A stretch of 64,000 nucleotides of DNA. Origin: Oxalobacter formigenes (GTDB lineage: Bacteria; Pseudomonadota; Gammaproteobacteria; Burkholderiales; Burkholderiaceae_D). Positions within the stretch are counted from its first letter, which is position 1. Every line of letters starts with the position of its first letter. Below, in pieces: positions 8,861 to 17,928 of the stretch. The stretch lies in NCBI RefSeq assembly GCF_027158485.1, contig NZ_JAMKYJ010000002.1; one strand, given 5' to 3'. Position numbers and translations under genes: made by a program. Under the pieces are notes generated by a model. It searched no databases. It saw only the letters and a list, made by a program, of their open reading frames with translations, and was not told the origin of the DNA.

Positions 8861-11038
8861 ATGCGAAATGCAGTGACGCCTGAAGTGCTGGAACTCGTCA
8901 TTCGTGGCGATTACAAAGACCCTTTTACCGTGCTGGGAATGCACAGGGAAAAAGGGAAACTCATTGTCAGGGCTTTGCTTCCACAAGCTGTTTCCGTCGC
9001 TGTCGTCGACTCATCCACAGGCAAAAAAATCTCGCCCATGCAAAGATGGGGCGTTACGGCCCTGTTTGTCGCCGAAATTGCAGGAAAAAAGGAATTGTTT
9101 CCCTATCGTCTTGAAATCGACTGGGGCGATCATGTTCAGGTAATGGAAGACCCATACCGTTTCCCTCCTGTTTTGGGCGATATCGACGTCTGGCTCCTGT
9201 CTGAAGGGACGCATCATCGTCCCTATGAAAAACTGGGCGCGCATCCGATCGGGATGGAAGGTGTACAGGGCGTCAGTTTCGCTGTATGGGCACCGAATGC
9301 AAGACGTGTTTCCGTCGTCGGCGATTTCAATGGATGGGATGGCCGCCGTCACGTGATGCGGTTTCGCCATGAATGCGGCGTCTGGGAAATGTTTATTCCA
9401 CATGTCATGCCGGGGGATTTCTACAAGTATGAAATTCTGACCCCGGATGGAAAAATACAGCTCAAGGCTGACCCATATGCTTTCCGTTCACAATTGCGTC
9501 CCGATACGGCTTCAGTCGTGCACTGGTTGCCCCCACTCATTGCTTCGGACCAAAAACGCAAAAATGCCAATGCGCTTGACGCGCCTGTCAGCATTTACGA
9601 AGTGCATCTCGGTTCATGGCGATTGCCACAGGACGGCCGTCGCTGGCTGAGTTATCGGGAACTGGCGGAACAATTGATTCCTTACGTCCGAAGTCTCGCG
9701 TTCACGCATATCGAACTGATGCCGGTAAACGAGCATCCACTCGACGATTCATGGGGCTATCAGCCGACTGGCCTTTATGCGCCGACAGCCCGTTTCGGCA
9801 CTCCAGAAGATTTCCGGTATTTCGTACAGACGGCGCATGACAACGGGATCGGTGTCATCCTTGACTGGGTTCCTGCCCACTTTCCGGCCGATGCCCATGG
9901 ACTGGTGAGATTTGACGGGACGGCCCTTTATGAGTACGCCGATCCGAAAGAAGGCATCCATCAGGATTGGGGCAGTGTCATTTACAATTACAGCCGTACT
10001 GAAGTCAGCAATTATCTCGTCGGTAATGCATTGTACTGGATCGAGCGTTACGGAGTGGACGGACTTCGCGTCGATGCGGTGGCCTCCATGCTTTACCGGG
10101 ATTACAGCCGCGCTCCCGGACAATGGGTTCCGAACAAATACGGTGGCCGGGAAAATCTGGAAGCAATTGCATTCTTGCGCAAAATGAATGAAATCGTGGG
10201 AGTCGAAAGGCCTGAAGCGGTCACGATGGCGGAAGAATCGACCAGCTTTCCATCCGTTTCGCGTCCGGTCTGGGACGGCGGCCTTGGTTTCCATTACAAA
10301 TGGAATCTGGGCTGGATGCACGATACGCTGGCCTATATGCATGAAGATCCGGTTCACCGGAAATGGCATCACGACAAGATGCGTTTCGGCCTGATGTATG
10401 CCTATTTTGAAAATTTCATTTTGCCGCTTTCTCACGATGAAGTCGTTCATTGCAAAGGTTCACTGATCGGCAAGATGCCAGGGGATGAATGGCAACGTTT
10501 TGCCAACCTTCGGGCATATTACGGTTTCATGTGGGGATTCCCGGGCAAGAAACTCCTGTTTATGGGCGGTGAATTCGGTCAGTACAATGAATGGAACTCG
10601 AACGGCAGTCTTGACTGGAACCTCCTGCAATATCCACTCCACGCAGGAATACAGCGCGTCATCCGGGATCTGAATACCGTTTATCGCGATTTTCCTCCTC
10701 TTTACAAACGGGATTTCGATCCGGACGGTTTCGAATGGATTATCCATGACGATCTGGACAGTTCGGTTTTCTCATTCATACGCAAGGATGAAAACGGACG
10801 GTTCGTCATCGTCATGAGCAATTTCACGCCTGTTCCGAGATACGGATACCGTTTCGGCGTTCCCGAAGCAGGCTGGTATCGGGAAATCATCAATACCGAC
10901 GCTGTCATTTATGGCGGAAGTGGTATCCATAACAATGAGTTGCTGGCGCAGCCGATTCCCTGCAATGGCTATGACTGGTCGGTGGAAGTGACGGCGCCTC
11001 CCCTGGCAACGTGCATGCTGGTCAAAAAAGAGGAGTGA
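8861..11038 (+). CDS. glgB: 1,4-alpha-glucan branching enzyme
   Basis: A 725-residue GH13 branching enzyme that cuts alpha-1,4 chains and re-attaches them by alpha-1,6 bonds. Domain order: an N1-type domain (about 1-110), a CBM48 module with VWAPNARRVSVVGDFNGW (about 145-165), the TIM barrel with the nucleophile Asp in DGLRVDAV (about residue 405), the acid Glu in MAEES (about 458) and LSHDEVVH, then a C-terminal beta domain. The long two-module N-terminus is the E. coli GlgB type. First gene of the glycogen cluster; its TGA overlaps an ATG of glgX, so the two are translationally coupled. Confidence 0.97.
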   Translation: MRNAVTPEVLELVIRGDYKDPFTVLGMHREKGKLIVRALLPQAVSVAVVDSSTGKKISPMQRWGVTALFVAEIAGKKELFPYRLEIDWGDHVQVMEDPYRFPPVLGDIDVWLLSEGTHHRPYEKLGAHPIGMEGVQGVSFAVWAPNARRVSVVGDFNGWDGRRHVMRFRHECGVWEMFIPHVMPGDFYKYEILTPDGKIQLKADPYAFRSQLRPDTASVVHWLPPLIASDQKRKNANALDAPVSIYEVHLGSWRLPQDGRRWLSYRELAEQLIPYVRSLAFTHIELMPVNEHPLDDSWGYQPTGLYAPTARFGTPEDFRYFVQTAHDNGIGVILDWVPAHFPADAHGLVRFDGTALYEYADPKEGIHQDWGSVIYNYSRTEVSNYLVGNALYWIERYGVDGLRVDAVASMLYRDYSRAPGQWVPNKYGGRENLEAIAFLRKMNEIVGVERPEAVTMAEESTSFPSVSRPVWDGGLGFHYKWNLGWMHDTLAYMHEDPVHRKWHHDKMRFGLMYAYFENFILPLSHDEVVHCKGSLIGKMPGDEWQRFANLRAYYGFMWGFPGKKLLFMGGEFGQYNEWNSNGSLDWNLLQYPLHAGIQRVIRDLNTVYRDFPPLYKRDFDPDGFEWIIHDDLDSSVFSFIRKDENGRFVIVMSNFTPVPRYGYRFGVPEAGWYREIINTDAVIYGGSGIHNNELLAQPIPCNGYDWSVEVTAPPLATCMLVKKEE

Positions 11039-11043
11039 TGCAA

Positions 11044-13080
11044 ATGGATGATTCTCTTCAGTTGCAACCGGGTTCATCGTCACCACTTGGCGCCCATTGG
11101 GATGGAAAAGGCATCAATTTCGCTTTGGCTGCCCCTTCCGCCCAATCGGTCACGCTTTGCCTGTTCGACGAAGTCGGGCTGGAAGAAAAAGTACGCTTGC
11201 CGATGCCGTCTGTGGAAGATGGGGTGTGGAGCGGTTATCTGCCCGACGCAAGTCCGGGACTGGTTTATGCCTATCGTGTTTCCGGGGAATATGCACCGGA
11301 AAAAGGCCTGCGATATAACGCGAACAAGGTTTTGCTCGACCCTTATGCACGGCAGGTCATAGGCCACTATGACGGACAGGACGCGTTTTCCGGAGAATCG
11401 GAGATCGATACAGCCGTATTTGCATTGAAAGGCAAGGTCGTCCACGAAATTTACGACTGGGAAAATGTCGTATCACCGCGCATTCCGACAGCACAAACGG
11501 TTTTGTATGAATTGCATCCGAAGGGATTCACCAAACTGCATCCGGACGTTCCTGAAAACATCAGGGGAACGTATGCCGCGCTGGCCGAGCCGGCAGTTCT
11601 CGATTATCTGGAAAAACTGGGCGTAACGACAGTAGAGCTGCTTCCGGTGTTTTCCAAAACAAACGAGGCACGTCTTACCCGAATGGGGCTTGTCAATTAT
11701 TGGGGATACAACACGATCGGTTTCTTTGCACCCGAAAATGCCTACTGGTCAGGACGGCCGGGTACGACCCCCATGTCTGAATTGAAAGATGCCATCAAGG
11801 CTTTGCACCGGCGAAGAATCGAAGTCATTCTCGACGTGGTCTACAACCATACTGCCGAAGGGGATGAAAGGGGACCGACGCTTTCTTACCGGGGTATCGA
11901 CAACGCCATGTATTACCATCTTTTGTCGGATGATCCTGCCCGATATGAAAACTGGTCGGGATGTGGCAATTGCCTGAATCTGGGCCATCCCCGGGTTTTG
12001 CAGATGGTGATGGATTCACTCCGGTACTGGGTCGAGGAATTTCATATCGACGGATTCCGTTTCGATCTGGCTCCTATTCTGGCCCGTGACCATATTCAAT
12101 ATTCGATCAATTCCGGTTTTTTCAGGGCAGTTGCCGAAGATCCTGTCCTGACTCACGTAAAACTGATTGCCGAGCCCTGGGATATGGGGCCGGACGGTTA
12201 CCAGCTGGGCAATTTTCCGTTCGGCTGGCTGGAATGGAACGACAAATATCGTGATGTCATGCGTTCTTTCTGGCTTCATCAGGGGCCCTCGCTGGGTGAA
12301 TTCGTCCGTCGTTTTGCCGGATCGGCCGATTTGTTCCGTCATAAAGAAAGACAGCCCATTTCCAGCGTCAATTTCATCACGGCGCATGACGGTTTTACCC
12401 TGATGGATCTCGTCAGTTACAACCACAAGCATAACGAGGCGAACGGTGAAAACAACCGGGACGGGACTGACCATAATCTGAGCTGGAATTGTGGACAGGA
12501 GGGGGAGGCAACTTTGAGTGAGGTCATCCTGCGCAGGAAGAAATTGCGCAGGGCACTGCTGGCAACACTCCTGTTCTCGCAGGGAACGCCGATGCTGGTG
12601 GCGGGCGATGAATTCGGTCATTCACAACAGGGGAATAACAATCCGTATTGCCATGACAGTGAGCTGACATGGCTGGATTGGGAAAAGGCGGACACACCCT
12701 TGCAGGAATTTGTCGCCAGCCTGATTGCCTTGCGCAAGCGTTATCCGGCTCTGCGGCAGAGTAAATGGTTTACCGAAGATAATATGACCTTCGACAATAC
12801 GGATGCCGTTATCCGCTGGTTGTCCCCGACAGGGTCGGAAAAAATGGGAAGCGCATGGACTGATAAAAGTCTTTTTTGCATGGGAATGTTGATACGCACC
12901 AATAACCCTCCCAATACCTGCCTTATATTGTTGAATGCCTCGCTTCATTCCATCATTTTCCGGTTGCCGCCGGGCCGGTGGAAAGTGCAGGCAGACAGCA
13001 GCGATACGTTTGAAGTTAAATCCAATCTGGAATTTCAGGTATTGCTGCCAGGAAACTCCATTTTGCTGGCGGTTCCATGA
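11044..13080 (+). CDS. glgX: Glycogen debranching enzyme
   Basis: A 678-residue GH13 debranching enzyme that hydrolyses alpha-1,6 branches of limit dextrin left by glycogen phosphorylase. CBM48 lies at the N-terminus, followed by the barrel with VVYNHTAEG, FRFDLA (nucleophile Asp), IAEPWDMG (acid Glu) and TAHDGF. Three in-frame ATGs occur at 11011, 11038 and 11044. I chose 11044 because AGAGGAG at 11029-11035 is spaced correctly for it; 11038 overlaps the glgB stop but is too close to that site. TreX and isoamylase are close relatives; the glycogen context favours GlgX. Confidence 0.93.
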   Translation: MDDSLQLQPGSSSPLGAHWDGKGINFALAAPSAQSVTLCLFDEVGLEEKVRLPMPSVEDGVWSGYLPDASPGLVYAYRVSGEYAPEKGLRYNANKVLLDPYARQVIGHYDGQDAFSGESEIDTAVFALKGKVVHEIYDWENVVSPRIPTAQTVLYELHPKGFTKLHPDVPENIRGTYAALAEPAVLDYLEKLGVTTVELLPVFSKTNEARLTRMGLVNYWGYNTIGFFAPENAYWSGRPGTTPMSELKDAIKALHRRRIEVILDVVYNHTAEGDERGPTLSYRGIDNAMYYHLLSDDPARYENWSGCGNCLNLGHPRVLQMVMDSLRYWVEEFHIDGFRFDLAPILARDHIQYSINSGFFRAVAEDPVLTHVKLIAEPWDMGPDGYQLGNFPFGWLEWNDKYRDVMRSFWLHQGPSLGEFVRRFAGSADLFRHKERQPISSVNFITAHDGFTLMDLVSYNHKHNEANGENNRDGTDHNLSWNCGQEGEATLSEVILRRKKLRRALLATLLFSQGTPMLVAGDEFGHSQQGNNNPYCHDSELTWLDWEKADTPLQEFVASLIALRKRYPALRQSKWFTEDNMTFDNTDAVIRWLSPTGSEKMGSAWTDKSLFCMGMLIRTNNPPNTCLILLNASLHSIIFRLPPGRWKVQADSSDTFEVKSNLEFQVLLPGNSILLAVP

Positions 13081-13099
13081 CAATCTTGCTAAGATGACA

Positions 13100-13130
13100 G
13101 TACAGTCTGTTGTGAATGCACAGACTGTAC
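13100..13130. promoter_or_regulatory. Perfect 11-bp inverted repeat between glgX and pgm
   Basis: GTACAGTCTGT (13100-13110) and its exact complement (13120-13130) flank a 9-nt spacer, 20 bases after the glgX stop and 49 before the pgm start. No T run follows, so it is not a standard terminator. It could be a dimeric operator or an mRNA processing or stabilising hairpin within the cluster. Confidence 0.5.
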
Positions 13131-13178
13131 AGAGGTATCTGATTGCGAGTCGTTCAAATCAAATACGGGAGCAGATAT

Positions 13179-14804
13179 ATGTCCATCCAGACAGTAAGCA
13201 CGACCCCTTTTAACGACCAGAATCCGGGCACATCCGGTCTGCGCAAAACGATTGCAGTGTTCAAGCAGCCGCATTACCTCGAAAATTTTGTCCAGTCCAT
13301 TTTCGATTCTGTCGGTGACATCAGGGGCAAGACGCTTGTGCTGGGTGGGGACGGCCGGTATTTCAACAGCACGGCCATACAAATCATCCTGAAAATGGCG
13401 GCAGCCAACGGTGTCGGAAAAATCATGGTCGGACAGGATGGTATCCTGTCGACCCCGGCGGTGAGTTGCATCATCCGCAAATACAAAACCTTCGGTGGTA
13501 TTATTTTGTCGGCCAGCCATAATCCGGGTGGCCCGGACGGGGACTTCGGCATCAAATATAACGTCGGCAACGGCGGTCCGGCACCGGAAAAAGTGACGAA
13601 CGCCATTTTCAGCCGTTCGAAATCCATTAAAGAATACAAAATCGTCAACGCGCCCGATGTCAATCTGGGACGGCAGGGTACTACGGAAATGAATGGTATG
13701 ACGATCGAAGTGATCGATCCGGTAACGGATTATGCCGAACTGATGCAATCGCTCTTCGATTTCGGTGCCATCCGGAAGATGTTTGCGGAAGGTTTTACCC
13801 TGCGTTTCGATGCCATGCATGCAGTTTGCGGCCCTTACGCGACAAGAATCATGGAAGGCATGCTCGGTGCGCCGAAAGGAACCGTCGTCAACAATATCCC
13901 TCTGGAAGATTTCGGGGGGCATCATCCCGACCCGAATCCGGTCAATGCCAAAGAGCTGATGGATTTCATGCACGGGCCAAATGCTGCCGATATGGGCGCT
14001 GCGACGGATGGCGATGGCGACCGGAACATGATTGTCGGCCGGCATATCGCGGTTACCCCGTCCGACAGTCTGGCGATTATGGCGGCGAATGCCAGCCTGA
14101 TTCCCGGTTATTCAAAAGGCATTGTCGGAGTCGCCCGTTCCATGCCGACATCGACTGCTGCCGACAAGGTGGCGGCCGCGTTGAACGTGCCCTGTTACGA
14201 AACCCCCACGGGGTGGAAGTTCTTCGGCGATTTGCTGGACGATAACAAGATTACCTTGTGCGGCGAGGAAAGTTACGGTACCAGTTCGAACCATATTCGT
14301 GAAAAAGACGGTATCTGGGCGATTCTGTTCTGGCTGAATCTGTTGGCCGTGACGAAGAAACCGGTGGCCGATATCGTAAAAGACCACTGGAAAAAATACG
14401 GCCGCAATTATTACTCACGCCACGATTATGTCAATATCGACAGCAAGCGGGCCGAAGAATTGATGGAACATTTGCGTGAACAGCTGGATTCCCTTTCCGG
14501 CAAACGGTTCGCCACTTGCGTTATCGACCGGGCCGATGAATTCAGCTATACCGATCCGGTTGACGGTTCCGTTTCCCAAAGACAGGGTATCCGGATTTTC
14601 TTTACGGATGGCTCACGCATCGTTTTCCGTCTGTCCGGAACCGGAACAGTCGGTGCTACGGTTCGTGTTTATTTCGACCGGTATGAAAAAGATCTGCTCG
14701 ATATGGAGATGCAAACGGCTCTGGGTGAGCTGATCGACATTGCCGAAACAGTCGCAAAGATAGCGTTTTATACGGGGATGAAAGAACCTTCAGTCGTGAC
14801 CTGA
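13179..14804 (+). CDS. pgm: Phosphoglucomutase (alpha-D-glucose phosphate specific)
   Basis: A 541-residue alpha-phosphohexomutase that interconverts glucose-6-phosphate and glucose-1-phosphate, supplying GlgC and draining GlgP product. The phosphoserine loop LSASHNPGG places Ser113 as the phosphate carrier. The metal loop TDGDGDR lies at about 276-282, the sugar-binding GEESYGTSS follows, and the C-terminal phosphate loop is RLSGTGT. The ATG at 13179 with GGGAG upstream gives the family N-terminus MSIQTVSTTPF; an upstream TTG at 13143 is rejected. It sits between glgX and glgC, fitting a glycogen role. Confidence 0.95.
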   Translation: MSIQTVSTTPFNDQNPGTSGLRKTIAVFKQPHYLENFVQSIFDSVGDIRGKTLVLGGDGRYFNSTAIQIILKMAAANGVGKIMVGQDGILSTPAVSCIIRKYKTFGGIILSASHNPGGPDGDFGIKYNVGNGGPAPEKVTNAIFSRSKSIKEYKIVNAPDVNLGRQGTTEMNGMTIEVIDPVTDYAELMQSLFDFGAIRKMFAEGFTLRFDAMHAVCGPYATRIMEGMLGAPKGTVVNNIPLEDFGGHHPDPNPVNAKELMDFMHGPNAADMGAATDGDGDRNMIVGRHIAVTPSDSLAIMAANASLIPGYSKGIVGVARSMPTSTAADKVAAALNVPCYETPTGWKFFGDLLDDNKITLCGEESYGTSSNHIREKDGIWAILFWLNLLAVTKKPVADIVKDHWKKYGRNYYSRHDYVNIDSKRAEELMEHLREQLDSLSGKRFATCVIDRADEFSYTDPVDGSVSQRQGIRIFFTDGSRIVFRLSGTGTVGATVRVYFDRYEKDLLDMEMQTALGELIDIAETVAKIAFYTGMKEPSVVT

Positions 14805-14917
14805 GGTTTTTTGTAACACAGCAGGCAAATCTGCCATACAGACATGAATGTATGTTAGATTGAAGAATATAAGCGGTCGTTTTTTGATATAAAAATTAAA
14901 TCGCATCGGGGAGCAGA

Positions 14918-16219
14918 ATGAGATTTGTCGAAGATAAAATGCTTGTAGCCAGCCAGTTGCCCAAGCGTACCGTCGCTCTGGTTCTGGCAGGCGGTCGTGG
15001 TACCAGACTTCATCAGTTAACCGATAACCGGGCGAAACCGGCAGTCTATTTCGGTGGCAAGTTCCGGATTATCGATTTCGCTCTTTCCAATTGCATCAAT
15101 TCCGGAATACGTCGTGTCGGCGTCATTACCCAGTATCGCCCCCATTCACTGATCAGGCACTTGCAGCGCGGCTGGAGTTTTCTTCGTGGGGAACAGAACG
15201 AATTCGTCGATCTGATGCCGGCAGGGCAGCAGATGGAAGAAGGGCTGTGGTATCGTGGAACGGCTGATGCGGTAGCCCAGAACAAGGGGATTTTGCGTTC
15301 GTATGAACCTGAATACATTCTGGTTCTGGCTGGCGATCATATCTATAAAATGGATTATTCGATGCTGCTTTTAGATCATGTGGAAAGCAAGTCGCTCTGT
15401 ACAGTGGCGTGCATCGAAGTGCCGAGAGAGGACGCAAGCGGTTTTGGTGTCATGGATGTGGATGAAAACCGGAAAATCACCCGTTTTCTCGAAAAACCGG
15501 CCGATCCGCCAGGCATGCCGGATAATCCCGACAAATCTCTGGCGAGCATGGGTATTTATGTTTTCAATGCCGATTATCTTTATCGTTTGCTGGATGAAGA
15601 TTGTGGAGACAATACGTCTTCGCATGATTTCGGTAAAGACATCATTCCTAAGATCGTCGGACAGGGCAATGCAATGGCACACTATTTCTCCATGTCCTGC
15701 GTTCCTTCGGCACAGTTCGTTCCTCCCTATTGGCGCGATGTGGGAACAATCGATTCTTTCTGGTCAGCCAATCTGGACTTGACGTCTAATATGCCACAGC
15801 TGAACATTTACGACGAAGACTGGCCGATCTGGACATATCAGGAACAGGAACCTCCCGCCAAATTCGTTCCCGACCCACATGGAATGGATGGAGTCATTTC
15901 CAATACGATGGTCTCAGGTGGCTGTATCGTCTGCGGGTCAAAAATGTCCAATTCCATCCTGTTTTCCAAAGTGAGAGTGCAGGCCTTCTGCAATCTCGAT
16001 CAGGTAGTCGTTTTGCCGAATTGTGAAATAGGGCAGGGGTCGAAGCTGAAGAAGGTTGTTATCGACAGGGGATGCCGGATTCCGGAAGGAACGATTATCG
16101 GTGAAGACCCTGAACTGGATGCCCAGCGTTTTTACAGAAGTCCCAATGGTGTTGTCCTGGTTACACAGGAAATGTTCGCAAAACTCTACAATTTTGAACA
16201 TATTCCAAAAGTTGAATAA
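14918..16219 (+). CDS. glgC: Glucose-1-phosphate adenylyltransferase (ADP-glucose pyrophosphorylase)
   Basis: A 433-residue enzyme that makes ADP-glucose from ATP and glucose-1-phosphate, the regulated first committed step of bacterial glycogen synthesis. Nucleotide loop LAGGRGTRL lies at residues 23-31, followed by KPAVYFGGKFRIID, GTADAV, the glucose-1-phosphate region FLEKP, and a C-terminal left-handed beta-helix domain. The N-terminal GGKFRIIDFALSN segment includes the region around the fructose-1,6-bisphosphate allosteric site in E. coli GlgC, so similar control is likely. GGGGAG precedes the ATG. A 113-base gap after pgm could hold its own promoter. Confidence 0.97.
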   Translation: MRFVEDKMLVASQLPKRTVALVLAGGRGTRLHQLTDNRAKPAVYFGGKFRIIDFALSNCINSGIRRVGVITQYRPHSLIRHLQRGWSFLRGEQNEFVDLMPAGQQMEEGLWYRGTADAVAQNKGILRSYEPEYILVLAGDHIYKMDYSMLLLDHVESKSLCTVACIEVPREDASGFGVMDVDENRKITRFLEKPADPPGMPDNPDKSLASMGIYVFNADYLYRLLDEDCGDNTSSHDFGKDIIPKIVGQGNAMAHYFSMSCVPSAQFVPPYWRDVGTIDSFWSANLDLTSNMPQLNIYDEDWPIWTYQEQEPPAKFVPDPHGMDGVISNTMVSGGCIVCGSKMSNSILFSKVRVQAFCNLDQVVVLPNCEIGQGSKLKKVVIDRGCRIPEGTIIGEDPELDAQRFYRSPNGVVLVTQEMFAKLYNFEHIPKVE

Positions 16220-16251
16220 GTCTTTGAACACGACAGGAAAAAAGGTCACTG

Positions 16252-17712
16252 ATGCGGGTTTTACACGTTTGTTCCGAAATTTTTCCATTACTGAAAACCG
16301 GCGGTCTGGCGGATGTCACCGCTGCGTTGCCTCCCGAACTTGATAAAGAGGGCTGCGATGTCAGGATGCTGGTTCCGGGGTTTCCTGAATTCAAACATGG
16401 CATTTTCGATCAGCATCTCGTTGCGGAACTGCCTGCCAAATTCGGTGCACGTTCCGTCAAACTGATGTTCGGCAAAATGCCGGACACGGGCATTCCCGTC
16501 TATTACATCGATGCACCCGATCTCTATGACCGGCAGGGCAATCCCTACAACGATCAGAATGGACAGCCGTATGCCGACAATCATCTCCGGTTTGCACTTT
16601 TGGGCTGGTGCGCCGCACGAATAGTCGAGGGATTCGACTGGTTCTGGAAACCGGATATCGTTCATGGACACGACTGGCATGCCGGTCTGGCATTCGCCTA
16701 TATCAAGGCACTGGAATGGAACAGTGGTCAAAGAGCTGTCGGAACCGTGTTCACTGTTCACAATATGGCTTATCAGGGCAATTTCCCGGCTTATGTGTTC
16801 AGTGAACTGGATTTGCCGTTTTCCATGTTGAATCCCGACGGTATCGAATTTTATGGACAGGTATCTTTTCTGAAAGCCGGTTTTTACTATGCGGACAAGG
16901 TGACGACTGTCAGTCCGACATATGCAAAAGAAATCCAGCATGGCGAGCAATCTTGTGGGCTAGAGGGTATTGTCCAGTTCCGTTCAAACGACCTTGTCGG
17001 TATTTTGAATGGCGTCGACACAAGTCAGTGGAACCCCAAAAAGGATAGTAACATCGAGGCATCTTATTCTGTTCGGTCGATGACAGGCAAGAAAAAATGC
17101 CGTCTGGCCCTGCAAAAAGAAATGGGGCTTGATCTGCAGGCTGACAAACCGGTCTTTTGTGTCATCAGCCGTTTCGCCTCTCAAAAAGGTCTCAATCTCG
17201 TTGTCGAGGGCATGAATGCCATTATTGCCAATGGGGGACAGGCCGTCATCATGGGAAATGGCGAGCGCTGGCTGGAAGAACAATTTGAAAATTTCGCCAG
17301 GGATTATCCCGGACAGATTGCCGTTCGTATCGGTTACGATGAAATGCGGGCACACCGTATTTTTGCCGGAAGTGATGTCGTCATGGTTCCTTCACGGTAT
17401 GAGCCATGTGGACTCGTCCAGATGTACGGTTCGCTATATGGTACCTTGCCGCTCGTTCATCGGGTAGGTGGCCTCGCCGATACGGTAACGGATTGCACAC
17501 TGGAAAATCTGGCAGAAGACAAGGCGACCGGTTTTTCATTCGACCAGTTCGATGTTCGTGCATTCGAATCGGCTGTCCTTCGCGCGTTCGCTCTTTATGG
17601 CAAACCATCCAAATGGAGAAAAGTCCAGAAACGCGGCATGCTGCAATCATTCGGGTGGAGTCATTCCGCAGAACAGTACGTTTCACTCTACAAACAGATA
17701 AAAATTCGTTAA
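16252..17712 (+). CDS. glgA: Glycogen synthase (ADP-glucose, GT5)
   Basis: A 486-residue GT5 glucosyltransferase that extends alpha-1,4-glucan from ADP-glucose. The N-terminal KTGGLADV loop (Lys15) binds ADP-glucose. The C-terminal Rossmann domain carries VPSRYEPCGLVQMYG and VGGLADTV, including the conserved Glu. It follows glgC after 32 bases, with a purine-rich AGGAAAAAAGG ribosome site, so the two are likely co-transcribed. Length is typical of bacterial GlgA. Confidence 0.97.
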   Translation: MRVLHVCSEIFPLLKTGGLADVTAALPPELDKEGCDVRMLVPGFPEFKHGIFDQHLVAELPAKFGARSVKLMFGKMPDTGIPVYYIDAPDLYDRQGNPYNDQNGQPYADNHLRFALLGWCAARIVEGFDWFWKPDIVHGHDWHAGLAFAYIKALEWNSGQRAVGTVFTVHNMAYQGNFPAYVFSELDLPFSMLNPDGIEFYGQVSFLKAGFYYADKVTTVSPTYAKEIQHGEQSCGLEGIVQFRSNDLVGILNGVDTSQWNPKKDSNIEASYSVRSMTGKKKCRLALQKEMGLDLQADKPVFCVISRFASQKGLNLVVEGMNAIIANGGQAVIMGNGERWLEEQFENFARDYPGQIAVRIGYDEMRAHRIFAGSDVVMVPSRYEPCGLVQMYGSLYGTLPLVHRVGGLADTVTDCTLENLAEDKATGFSFDQFDVRAFESAVLRAFALYGKPSKWRKVQKRGMLQSFGWSHSAEQYVSLYKQIKIR

Positions 17713-17823
17713 AAAACATGATTTTTCGGGAAACTGGTTTGAATTGTACCGATTTTGCATGAAATTGCTTGAGGATTGCACTTGCAAGAAAACCGCCTGA
17801 ACGGTTATATTTCTTATCATGTA

Positions 17824-17838
17824 TCGTTCATTGAACGA
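17824..17838. promoter_or_regulatory. Operator-like palindrome upstream of glgP
   Basis: TCGTTCA and TGAACGA form a perfect 7-bp inverted repeat around one central base, about 90 bases before the glgP ATG in a 216-base gap. The size and symmetry suit a dimeric regulator, but the binder is unknown. glgP is thus probably controlled separately from glgCA. Confidence 0.35.
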
Positions 17839-17928
17839 ATCTTTTTTCAGTTGATCATGTAATTGAGTCCAGTTTCAGAATACGGCGTTCACAGGCGTTT
17901 TTTTGTCCCGGATTTCTTTGGAGAAAAT

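Noticed and set aside
13089..14045. 318-codon minus-strand frame opposite pgm
   Set aside because: Antisense to catalytic segments of pgm; His/Arg-rich composition typical of shadow frames.
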